Positions 1 to 5,760 of a stretch of 5,760 bases of DNA are shown here, one piece after another. The translations under genes were made by a program, and so were the position numbers. Position 1 is the first letter of the stretch; the number at the start of each line of letters is the position of its first letter. The notes beneath the pieces are model-generated. The model saw nothing but the letters and a program-made list of their open reading frames with translations, ran no database searches and was not told the origin of the DNA. The DNA is from Methanobacteriota archaeon (GTDB lineage Archaea; Thermoplasmatota; Poseidoniia; Poseidoniales; Thalassarchaeaceae), in contig JACNFL010000180.1 of assembly GCA_014384685.1 (NCBI GenBank), forward strand, positions 1-5,760. Reading direction: 5' to 3'.

Positions 1-626
1 GTCACACAAGGACTGAACACATCGAGCAAGGCGAAGCCTTTGTGTTCAATGCCCTCTTTGATCAACCTAACCAATTGTTTGATGTTACCAGTGTAACCTC
101 TTGCTACCCATGTCGCGCCAGAAGTAATTGCATTTGCAATCGGGTTAATTGGCAACTCAACACTCCCATGTGGTGTGCTCTTAGTCTTCATGCCAACCTC
201 ACTGGTTGGAGAAATTTGACCGGTAGTAAGGCCGTAAATCTGGTTGTCCATCACTAGATACAGAATGTTGAGATTACGCCTGCTAGTATGGGTAAAGTGG
301 TTACCACCAATACCGTAGCCATCTCCATCACCCCCCGTAGCAATGACTGTCATCTCGTGATTAGCAAGTTTAGCACCAGAAGCGTGAGGTAAAGACCGCC
401 CATGTAGAGTGTGCATCCCGTAGGACTTGAAGAAGCCCGGTAAGTTAGACGAACACCCGATACCACTGATTGTTAGAATTTGATGTGGTTGTAGGCCTAG
501 TTCTGAAACCGCTCGCTGTAACCCACTGAGTACACCGAAGTCACCACAACCAGGACACCAATCAGGGTCTACCTTACCCTTGAAATCCTTCGCTGTCAAA
601 GTTAGTTCTATTTTTGTATCACTCAT
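1..626 (-). CDS. korB: 2-oxoacid:ferredoxin oxidoreductase, beta subunit (partial, C-terminus cut by window edge)
   Basis: This is the thiamine-diphosphate-binding beta subunit of a cytoplasmic oxidoreductase that converts a 2-oxoacid plus CoA to acyl-CoA and CO2 and reduces ferredoxin. 208 residues are visible from the ATG at 626-624, starting MSDTKIEL; the family usually has about 280-340, so roughly the last third lies outside. A CPGCG motif at residues 24-28, C58 and C207 (in FSPCV) reproduce the four-cysteine pattern that binds the [4Fe-4S] cluster in the two-subunit archaeal enzymes. The first three cysteines are spaced 3 and 31 residues apart, as I recall for the Sulfolobus enzyme. The thiamine-diphosphate/Mg site is GGDGDGYGIGGNH at 98-110 followed by MDNQIYGLTTGQ at 126-137. 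The start is set by a strong ribosome site just upstream that touches the korA stop, with 12 nt between the genes. Substrate (2-oxoglutarate or pyruvate) cannot be fixed from sequence alone; KorB-like is favoured. Confidence 0.93.
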   Translation of the reverse strand, partial: MSDTKIELTLTAKDFKGKVDPDWCPGCGDFGVLSGLQRAVSELGLQPHQILTISGIGCSSNLPGFFKSYGMHTLHGRSLPHASGAKLANHEMTVIATGGDGDGYGIGGNHFTHTSRRNLNILYLVMDNQIYGLTTGQISPTSEVGMKTKSTPHGSVELPINPIANAITSGATWVARGYTGNIKQLVRLIKEGIEHKGFALLDVFSPCV

Positions 627-631
627 CAATC

Positions 632-639
632 CACCTCCT
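632..639 (-). promoter_or_regulatory. Strong Shine-Dalgarno site of korB, touching the korA stop codon
   Basis: Read on the minus strand, positions 639-632 give AGGAGGTG, an eight-base match to the complement of the usual 16S rRNA 3' end, five bases before the korB ATG. Its first base is the last base of the korA TGA stop (641-639). This placement suggests that ribosomes finishing KorA promote initiation on KorB, which would keep the two subunits in step. Confidence 0.8.
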
Positions 640-2417
640 CAAACAATAATCTCCTCATATGGCACAGACAAAGTCTCTTCGCCTTCAAGTTGCTTCTGAA
701 CCGCTGCCACGATGTGGTGTGGCTTGAATGGCTCGCCATCATACTTACGGATGTGACCATCCACCGTAAACCCAGTCTCGCCCCGCATATAGCGGTGGAA
801 TAGTCCTGAGTAGTTGTTCTCAATGAGAATAGTGCGCTTGCATGATGACAATAGTTCAACCGCTTCATCTGCATGGAATGGAACTATCCACTTGAAATGT
901 AGGTGATTTACCACCACACCAGCCGTCGCAAGTTGTTCAATCGCTTCCTGAATTACACCAGCGGTTGAACCCCACCCTACCAAAGTAACCTCAGCGTTGG
1001 AATCTCCCACAATTACTGGGGGCGGTAAATCATCCAGTAAACCACCCATCTTGCGCTGTCGCTTCTCCATCATTGCCCTACGCTTATGTGGGTGAGTAAA
1101 TTCGTCGCTGATTAGTACACCATTTGGCATATGCTCATCACTAGCGACCACGTGCTCGTATCCAGGAATTCCAGGAAGAGCGCGCGGGGATATGCCACTG
1201 TCTGTGAATTTGTAGCGCTCGTAATTATCGGCTTCGTCTCCAGCTTCAGTGATTAGTTCACCACGATCAATGACTGGATGCATATCAAGTAATTCAGGGT
1301 TGATAGTTGAAGTCTCATCTGATATCAGCAAGTCGGAGAGGATTATGGCAGGTAACTGATACTTGTCAGCCAAGTTAAACACCTCAGGAATCGTTTGGAA
1401 AGCATCTAGGGGGCTGCTCGGAGCGAGGATTAATTTCGGGAAGTCACCCTGACTTGCACCGAGCACCTGCCACAGGTCTCCCTGCTCTGTTTTTGTAGGG
1501 ACCCCTGTTGAAGGTCCAGCACGCTGGACATTGACAATAACGATGGGAACTTCCATCATACCGGCTTCACCTACTCCTTCGGTCATCAGCGCAAATCCAC
1601 CACCGGAGGTAGCACACATCGAACGGCAACCGGCGTGGGCTGCACCAACTGTCATGCAGATGACGCTAATCTCGTCCTCAACCTGACGAACCATGATTCC
1701 AAGTTCGCGAGCGTTGGCAGCCATCCAGTGTAGGATGCCGGTTGAAGGGCTCATTGGATAAGCACAGTAGAACTTGACGCCAGCGCTAGCAGCCGCCATA
1801 GCGAATGCCTGATTACCTGCCCAAACCGCGAGCGGTTTACTTGGCTCTGGAGCCTGCTGTGAAGCAGGTTGAAAATTAGCGGCTGAGTAATCATATGCTG
1901 CCTTTCCGACTTCTACATTCGCAGCCACGAGTTCCTCACTCTTACCTGAAAACTGGAAATCGAGGACGTCTGCGAGTGCGGAGAACTCTATTCCGATTAG
2001 TTGGCAAGCGACCGCTATGGCCACTGTGTTCTGCATCAGTTTATTTGCGCCTTTACCGGCCAACTCACCCACAGCCATCGGGCAGAGTTGAACTCCTTCA
2101 GCCGCTTCTCCAGGTTCAATGGTGTCGCTGTTGAAAATGACTGACGAACCGGGACCAAGGTGCTCGAGGTGCCGGTCCATCGTGTCTTGATTAAGGCAGA
2201 TTATCAAATCTATGCTATCACCATGGGTACGAATCTCCCGGTCACTGCAACGGACAGTGAGGAAAGAATGTCCACCACGGATGATAGATTGGTAGGCATT
2301 GTAGGCGTACATGTGAATACCCCTGCGGGCAAATAGACGAGCGAGGATATTTCCAGGAGTTGCGATACCTTGTCCGGCCGCTCCTCCTATACTGATGACA
2401 TAATCAAATCCACTCAT
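639..2417 (-). CDS. korA: 2-oxoacid:ferredoxin oxidoreductase, fused gamma-alpha subunit
   Basis: This is the large subunit of the CoA-dependent 2-oxoacid:ferredoxin oxidoreductase and partners the beta subunit encoded immediately downstream. The chain is 592 residues, normal for the fused form. Residues 1 to about 178 are the gamma domain, with GGAAGQGI at 11-18 and AYNAYQSIIRGGHS at 38-51. A proline/glutamine-rich linker at about 179-195 joins it to the alpha (pyrimidine-binding) domain. That domain has YPMSPST at 220-226 (family YPITPST), VEDE at 246-249 with the glutamate expected to activate thiamine diphosphate, TSGGGFALMTE at 270-280 and QRAGPSTGVPTKTEQGDL at 298-315. A transketolase-C-like domain follows at about 475-560. 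The ATG start at 2417 is supported by GGTGA six bases upstream and by the gamma domain beginning at once. It is apparently transcribed from its own promoter in the 149-bp gap and cotranscribed with korB. Substrate is probably 2-oxoglutarate, though pyruvate or broad 2-oxoacid use is possible. Confidence 0.95.
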   Translation of the reverse strand: MSGFDYVISIGGAAGQGIATPGNILARLFARRGIHMYAYNAYQSIIRGGHSFLTVRCSDREIRTHGDSIDLIICLNQDTMDRHLEHLGPGSSVIFNSDTIEPGEAAEGVQLCPMAVGELAGKGANKLMQNTVAIAVACQLIGIEFSALADVLDFQFSGKSEELVAANVEVGKAAYDYSAANFQPASQQAPEPSKPLAVWAGNQAFAMAAASAGVKFYCAYPMSPSTGILHWMAANARELGIMVRQVEDEISVICMTVGAAHAGCRSMCATSGGGFALMTEGVGEAGMMEVPIVIVNVQRAGPSTGVPTKTEQGDLWQVLGASQGDFPKLILAPSSPLDAFQTIPEVFNLADKYQLPAIILSDLLISDETSTINPELLDMHPVIDRGELITEAGDEADNYERYKFTDSGISPRALPGIPGYEHVVASDEHMPNGVLISDEFTHPHKRRAMMEKRQRKMGGLLDDLPPPVIVGDSNAEVTLVGWGSTAGVIQEAIEQLATAGVVVNHLHFKWIVPFHADEAVELLSSCKRTILIENNYSGLFHRYMRGETGFTVDGHIRKYDGEPFKPHHIVAAVQKQLEGEETLSVPYEEIIV

Positions 2418-2423
2418 TTATCT

Positions 2424-2428
2424 TCACC
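2424..2428 (-). promoter_or_regulatory. Ribosome binding site of korA
   Basis: On the minus strand GGTGA lies six bases before the korA ATG. GGTGA is a common archaeal Shine-Dalgarno core. It supports the ATG at 2417 and implies a leadered rather than leaderless transcript, consistent with a promoter some 60 bases further upstream. Confidence 0.65.
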
Positions 2429-2466
2429 AACCAGACGCCCACATGCATCATTTCGGCCCCACCTTC

Positions 2467-2479
2467 AATGGAGTCCATT
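2467..2479. promoter_or_regulatory. 13-bp palindrome in the korAB leader, candidate operator
   Basis: AATGGA-g-TCCATT is a perfect inverted repeat of six bases with a one-base centre. It lies between the TATA-like element and the korA start, and covers the place where transcription would begin (about 25-27 bases after the TATA centre, near 2478). A dimeric regulator bound here would block initiation. The assignment rests on symmetry and position only; one such 6-1-6 repeat in 149 bp could still be chance. Confidence 0.35.
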
Positions 2480-2500
2480 CAGAAGCCCGATGGTCAAGCC

Positions 2501-2508
2501 ATTATATC
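2501..2508 (-). promoter_or_regulatory. Candidate archaeal TATA box for korAB
   Basis: The minus strand reads GATATAAT, with GGAACC just upstream in the position of the TFB recognition element, though that flank is not a good purine-rich match. The expected start site about 26 bases downstream gives a leader of roughly 60 nt, which leaves room for the GGTGA ribosome site. Support is positional and by motif only. Confidence 0.35.
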
Positions 2509-2566
2509 GGTTCCTATCTAATAGACTTGGTAACTAGAGATGACCTATGTGACAAAATCCACTAAC

Positions 2567-3970
2567 TCAATGCACGCTTTCCAGCGTGGGATGTAGTGGG
2601 GGAGACCAACTTCCATCTGATATGCTGTGATCAAGCAAATGCCAATACAATGAATCAACCATGTAACTAGGTGTCAAAAGTGCATTTTCTTTCACACATT
2701 TAGCACCTTTAGTGACTTTCATCCACTGCTGTTTAGCTAAAGTTTTCAATATTGGAATACGAAGTGCAGGGCCAGTCACCGGGATGCCAAAACGAGAATA
2801 CCAAAACCGTTCAACCAAACCCTTCCTCCAAGCGGTGTCTCTAACATTTTCAAAACCTGATTTCAAACCAACCTTTCTATCACTAATTTTAGTCACACTT
2901 CCCGACGAATCAAGTGTGATTCCATGTTGGCTTAACACCTCAATCATCCAAGGAGCAATGTAACCCCCTGGGGCACGGAACCAAGGGCGAAATTTTTTGC
3001 CTGCAAAGGCTGAGAGTTTTTCCATTGAAAATGAAAGTTCATTGGCAAATCCGGCTCTATCTTCTGGCCATGCGGACCAACATCTGTGCTTATTGCCATG
3101 GCAACCGATAGTGATGGTTTCATCCTGCTGTAAAAGTTGTTTCAAATTAGTAGCAAAATCAACATCTTCTAATTGCTCGCTGATGACAAACAGAGTTACT
3201 GGTAATCCTTTTCCTCGGCCTTCTCTCCAACGAAAGAACCCCTCCCACGATTTAGCCAATTTTTCACTCATTTTGTACTCTTGAGGAGGGTTTTTCTGTG
3301 AGCGTTTTGGATGGCCATACACTTTGGGATGATGGCATAAATCATCTGTATCTAATGATAACCAAACCTTTCCTGTTTTGGAACTATCTAATTCTGTTAA
3401 AGGTAATCGAGGTAGTATGAAGGTGATGTGGTGGCGCATTTCACCAGCAATTTCAACCTCGCCATCAACCCATTCTACTCTTTCACCTCGCCATTTCTTT
3501 ACTAGGGAATTACAAGTGGCTAATCCGGCTTCATTTTTTGGGTCAACTGTAATTTCCACGGCAGTAGGCCCACCTTGGGTGGTTGAAATCCAATCTAGTG
3601 ACTTGTTTGCTGCACGTTTAGCAATCCCCCTTCTAGTTGCAGATCTACGAACCCAATAGCCAAGATTCCAATGCGCTTCGCGTACCCTAGTGAATCGGTC
3701 AAATGCCACAAGACCGAGTAATTCCTCATTTGTTTTGTCAATAATTACCCAATGATGTGCACGACCAATTTTACCGCCCCTACCAACATCATACAGATAT
3801 TGTTCAAGTTGAACATGCATTTCATCTTCAACATCATACCAAGGCAAGCCACCAATGACTTCTGGAATTGATTCCTCAAATGCGGTGATTAATTGGTTAA
3901 GGTATTCGATACTAGCGGGCCGCAGTAATAACTCATCATCAATGATGAGGGTCGGTGTGGCGTGCATCAT
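2567..3970 (-). CDS. GNAT acetyltransferase fused to NodB-type polysaccharide deacetylase
   Basis: The predicted 467-residue protein has two catalytic domains. Residues 1 to about 188 look like a RimJ/RimL-type GNAT acetyltransferase: an opening IIDDELLLRPAS strand, LLGLVAFDRF, the WNLGYWV strand, and the acetyl-CoA loop RRGIAK at 113-118. Residues about 200-360 look like a NodB-homology deacetylase: SLDTDD at 205-210 (catalytic-base and metal aspartates), HGNKH at 291-295 (the two metal histidines), RAPGGY at 332-337, and DSSG at 354-357. About 110 further residues are unassigned. No signal peptide or membrane segment is visible, so the substrate is probably intracellular. I start at the first of two adjacent ATGs (3970, 3967), because the GNAT fold begins directly after them. 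An in-frame TTG at 4015 would add 15 residues but has no ribosome site. The gene follows the amidotransferase by 57 nt. The substrate is unknown; an amino sugar or a related amine is a guess. Confidence 0.82.
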   Translation of the reverse strand: MMHATPTLIIDDELLLRPASIEYLNQLITAFEESIPEVIGGLPWYDVEDEMHVQLEQYLYDVGRGGKIGRAHHWVIIDKTNEELLGLVAFDRFTRVREAHWNLGYWVRRSATRRGIAKRAANKSLDWISTTQGGPTAVEITVDPKNEAGLATCNSLVKKWRGERVEWVDGEVEIAGEMRHHITFILPRLPLTELDSSKTGKVWLSLDTDDLCHHPKVYGHPKRSQKNPPQEYKMSEKLAKSWEGFFRWREGRGKGLPVTLFVISEQLEDVDFATNLKQLLQQDETITIGCHGNKHRCWSAWPEDRAGFANELSFSMEKLSAFAGKKFRPWFRAPGGYIAPWMIEVLSQHGITLDSSGSVTKISDRKVGLKSGFENVRDTAWRKGLVERFWYSRFGIPVTGPALRIPILKTLAKQQWMKVTKGAKCVKENALLTPSYMVDSLYWHLLDHSISDGSWSPPLHPTLESVH

Positions 3971-4027
3971 GATGCTCGAATGGCTATATGGTGTTATGAT
4001 TTTGCCAAACAACAATATCTGTAAAAA

Positions 4028-4738
4028 TCAGATTAGTGGGTGATTGTACTGCAATACTTCACCGCGATCAAGGACAAGTAAACGGTCAGGTTCTAGTTCG
4101 ACCCAATGTTCTCCTGTGAGTTGCTGCGTAGATACTAAAGCTGCTCCACCATACGATTTAGAGCGGCGGATGAGGTAAATTGGTTTGTTTTGATAGTGGT
4201 GGAAAACATACATCATACTACCATCAGAAATTAGTAAATTTAGATTGATGTTTTCTCCATATCGTTCAAACACCGTTGCAATTGCGTGTTTAAGAGCAGG
4301 GATTGTACCACGTATTTCCCCGCGAGACTGATAGCATTCAACCTCATCCATGATGTGGTTGAATATTTGCTCTGAATCTGTATCGCCTTCAGCCATAGGG
4401 TGGTCATCTGCTCCACTGACCCAACCATTGTGGGCAAAAATCCAATCTCTACCTTGGTATTGCCTAACAAATGGATGACAATTGCAGGTGATTTGACTAC
4501 CATGAGTAGCGTAACGTACGTGTGCAATGAGGTTTGTACTACGGGCTTCATCAATTGATTCTAGGAATTGCTCTGAATAATCCGCTCGACCAGGAGCACG
4601 CTCTATACGAGCCATCCCTTCCTCATACCAACCAACACCCCATCCATGGGGATTTTGCGAAGAGAAACCTGCAAAACGTGGTAAACTCCGTGTTGCTCTA
4701 TCTTCTTGATTACAACTCATACCAAATAAATCGCACAT
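4028..4738 (-). CDS. Class II glutamine amidotransferase (YafJ/EgtC/Dug3-like)
   Basis: This is a 236-residue stand-alone glutaminase domain of the N-terminal nucleophile family, expected to release ammonia or transfer the amide from glutamine or a gamma-glutamyl compound in the cytoplasm. The chain begins MCDLFGMS, so removal of Met exposes Cys2 as nucleophile; this fixes the start at 4738. Other family landmarks are PHGWGVGWY at 30-38, HVRYATHG at 73-80, HPF at 88-90, HNG at 103-105 and GDTDSEQ at 118-124. Its length is close to the usual 230-270 for single-domain members, and there is no attached synthase domain. Known relatives include EgtC (ergothioneine synthesis) and Dug3 (glutathione degradation), but no partner of those pathways is seen here. 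No Shine-Dalgarno site precedes the ATG, so the transcript may be leaderless, or translation may depend on the upstream gene 45 nt away. The real substrate is not known. Confidence 0.88.
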   Translation of the reverse strand: MCDLFGMSCNQEDRATRSLPRFAGFSSQNPHGWGVGWYEEGMARIERAPGRADYSEQFLESIDEARSTNLIAHVRYATHGSQITCNCHPFVRQYQGRDWIFAHNGWVSGADDHPMAEGDTDSEQIFNHIMDEVECYQSRGEIRGTIPALKHAIATVFERYGENINLNLLISDGSMMYVFHHYQNKPIYLIRRSKSYGGAALVSTQQLTGEHWVELEPDRLLVLDRGEVLQYNHPLI

Positions 4739-4783
4739 ACAACATGAGATGTTTCCATCCCTTATGAACCCATCAAATTATGA

Positions 4784-5760
4784 TTACATTCCTAGGCTTG
4801 TAAGTGCTGTTGCAACATGTTGATCTTCAGGATGAAGTCTACGTGCTGTCTCAAGCATTCGGCGAAGTGCCTCTTCCCGACCCAATTTTTTGAGTACAAC
4901 ACCTACATGGAATAGAATCTCTTTTCGGTCTCCAAGGTGAGGTCCTAATTTGTCAAGGTCTCTAGCCGCACCATCCAAATCACCACCCTTCACTGATTCC
5001 ATCACTTGCCGCAATTTCCTCTTTACAATTAGGTCATCATAGGATTCGCCTTGTGGCCATGGCCACATCTGGTCATCTAGGGGAGGGGGGGTTGCCGATG
5101 GTGATTCTTCTTTAGCATCAACATCCAATTCTGCATCCTGTTTGAATACGTCAGCATCTGGTCTTGATGACGGCACAGTTGGTAATGCTGGAGTTGTTGG
5201 TACTGAGGGAAGGGCAGGTGCCGTAGTTGCTACAGCCCCGTTTGAATCCGCATAATTCAAACTCGGAAGTTTTGGAATTTCTGGTTTGGCTACAGAAGTG
5301 AGGCTTGGGACTGGGGTTGCATTCACCTGTGGTGTTGCCGGCAGAGCCGGTGGAGTCGTTGCTGGGACCTCCGGGGTTGTAGTTGGTACTGGAGTCGGTG
5401 TGGGGGCCACCACTGGCTCAACTGCCACAGGTTCGGCCACAGGTTCAGCCACTGGTTCAGCCACAGGTTCAGCCACAGGTTCAGCCACAGGTTCGGCTTC
5501 ATCAGTAGGAATTGGCTGTGAATTATCTTCAGATGAGGTTTCTTGTTTCTCTTCTGGTACCGCTGATGGGTCGGATAATGGCTCATCTTCTGTGGAATTT
5601 TCCGTGGCCCCTTTTGGTAATAACGGCACAACTAGGTCAACCTGATGGGTTGGCTCTTCAACTGCCACAACATCCTTTGAGGTAGGGACTACGAACTTCT
5701 CCACATTCTTGGGTGCATCTGATGTGCTGAGTTCATATTCACCATCTTCCAATTCTTCAG
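4784..5760 (-). CDS. Acidic proline-rich protein with C-terminal TPR-like domain (partial, N-terminus cut)
   Basis: I do not recognise a named gene. The frame is open to the right edge of the window, giving 324 visible residues before the TAA at 4786-4784. The TTG at 5752 is probably an internal leucine codon, because glutamate codons continue upstream in frame. The first ~225 residues are low-complexity, rich in Pro, Val, Thr, Ala, Glu and Asp, with a block of six EPVA repeats and no predicted fold. From about residue 227 (after WPWPQGES) the sequence turns helical and charged. Near the C-terminus, from EILFHVGVV through KKLGREEALRRM to RRLHPED, the spacing fits a tetratricopeptide repeat, which usually mediates protein contacts. 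Such a layout suggests a long flexible tether presenting a binding module; whether the missing N-terminus holds a membrane anchor, zinc ribbon or another domain cannot be seen. Confidence 0.75.
   Translation of the reverse strand, partial: EELEDGEYELSTSDAPKNVEKFVVPTSKDVVAVEEPTHQVDLVVPLLPKGATENSTEDEPLSDPSAVPEEKQETSSEDNSQPIPTDEAEPVAEPVAEPVAEPVAEPVAEPVAVEPVVAPTPTPVPTTTPEVPATTPPALPATPQVNATPVPSLTSVAKPEIPKLPSLNYADSNGAVATTAPALPSVPTTPALPTVPSSRPDADVFKQDAELDVDAKEESPSATPPPLDDQMWPWPQGESYDDLIVKRKLRQVMESVKGGDLDGAARDLDKLGPHLGDRKEILFHVGVVLKKLGREEALRRMLETARRLHPEDQHVATALTSLGM
5430..5501. repeat. Tandem 12-bp repeat, six copies, encoding EPVA
   Basis: Six consecutive units of consensus GGTTCAGCCACA (plus strand) run through this stretch. 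Units three, four and five (5454-5489) are identical; the others differ at one to three positions, mainly at the edges of the block. On the minus strand each unit reads Glu-Pro-Val-Ala in the frame of the host gene. A decayed unit precedes it at about 5415-5429 (VEPV). Near identity at the DNA level points to recent expansion by slippage or unequal recombination. Confidence 0.9.

Larger units (their letters stand above)
2418..2566. other. Intergenic region between the GNAT-NodB gene and korA, likely the korAB promoter region
   Basis: This 149-bp stretch is the longest non-coding gap in the window. It holds the korA ribosome site, a 13-bp palindrome, a TATA-like element and, just upstream of that, a short 9-bp palindrome TCTAATAGA at 2517-2525. 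I see no long T-run on the minus strand that would mark a convincing terminator for the upstream gene, and no small ORF or structured RNA that I can support. Confidence 0.6.

Noticed and set aside
42..257. Plus-strand 71-codon open frame opposite korB
   Set aside because: Antisense to a well-supported conserved gene; no ribosome site or recognisable protein features.
1895..2134. Plus-strand open frame opposite the korA gamma domain
   Set aside because: Arg/Leu/Pro-rich translation typical of an antisense shadow; korA is fully supported on the other strand.
4001..4027. T-rich stretch on the minus strand directly after the amidotransferase stop (T5 followed by TTGTTGTTT)
   Set aside because: It could act as an archaeal oligo-T terminator, but the longest run is only five T and the next gene follows at once on the same strand; too weak to call.
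4240..4554. Minus-strand 104-codon frame overlapping the amidotransferase in another frame
   Set aside because: It is a shadow of the conserved amidotransferase reading frame, which carries all the catalytic motifs.
4739..4783. Possible leaderless promoter (TTCATAAG) upstream of the amidotransferase
   Set aside because: The spacing to the ATG is about right, but the match to a TATA box is poor and there is no supporting upstream element.
5053..5064. 12-bp perfect palindrome TGGCCATGGCCA
   Set aside because: It encodes Trp-Pro-Trp-Pro inside the coding sequence, and the symmetry follows from those codons; no regulatory context.
5430..5501. CRISPR-like array
   Set aside because: The repeats are contiguous 12-bp units without spacers and lie in frame in a coding region.
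5286..5645. Plus-strand open frame rich in Gly-Ser-Ala-Thr repeats across the tandem repeat
   Set aside because: It is the mirror of the EPVA repeat and low-complexity region of the minus-strand gene; repeats of 12 bp keep all frames free of stops. No ribosome site or domain is visible.

Overview
The window holds five protein-coding genes, all on the minus strand, so the reading order runs from high to low coordinates. No RNA gene, CRISPR array or insertion sequence was seen. Two genes are cut by the window edges: the acidic TPR-like protein at the right lacks its N-terminus, and the oxidoreductase beta subunit at the left lacks its C-terminus.

Organism: most likely an archaeon, and my best guess is a planktonic marine euryarchaeon of the Marine Group II (Poseidoniia) type. 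This rests on the two-gene 2-oxoacid:ferredoxin oxidoreductase with a fused gamma-alpha chain, a TATA-like element instead of a clear bacterial -35/-10 pair, an acidic Pro/Ala/Val/Glu-rich low-complexity protein, and ribosome sites of the GGAGGTG and GGTGA type. None of these excludes a bacterium that carries KorAB, and no rRNA or other marker is present.

Layout from upstream to downstream: (1) 5760-4784, an acidic, proline-rich linker protein ending in a TPR-like helical domain and carrying a six-copy EPVA repeat; (2) 4738-4028, a stand-alone class II glutamine amidotransferase with the N-terminal nucleophile Cys2; (3) 3970-2567, an apparent fusion of a GNAT acetyltransferase and a NodB-type polysaccharide deacetylase; (4) a 149-bp non-coding gap with a candidate TATA box and a 13-bp palindrome; (5) 2417-639, the fused gamma-alpha subunit (KorA); (6) 626-1, the beta subunit (KorB).

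KorA and KorB form one tightly coupled unit: the KorA stop codon touches the KorB ribosome site. Together they make a CoA-dependent 2-oxoacid:ferredoxin oxidoreductase that uses thiamine diphosphate and one [4Fe-4S] cluster, most likely serving the 2-oxoglutarate (or pyruvate) step of central carbon metabolism. The three upstream genes look like a separate accessory group. They are richer in A+T by eye, lie close together, and two of the three are enzymes of amide or amino-group chemistry. The most unusual item is the acetyltransferase-deacetylase fusion: two domains that normally catalyse opposite reactions on amino groups sit in one predicted cytoplasmic chain.
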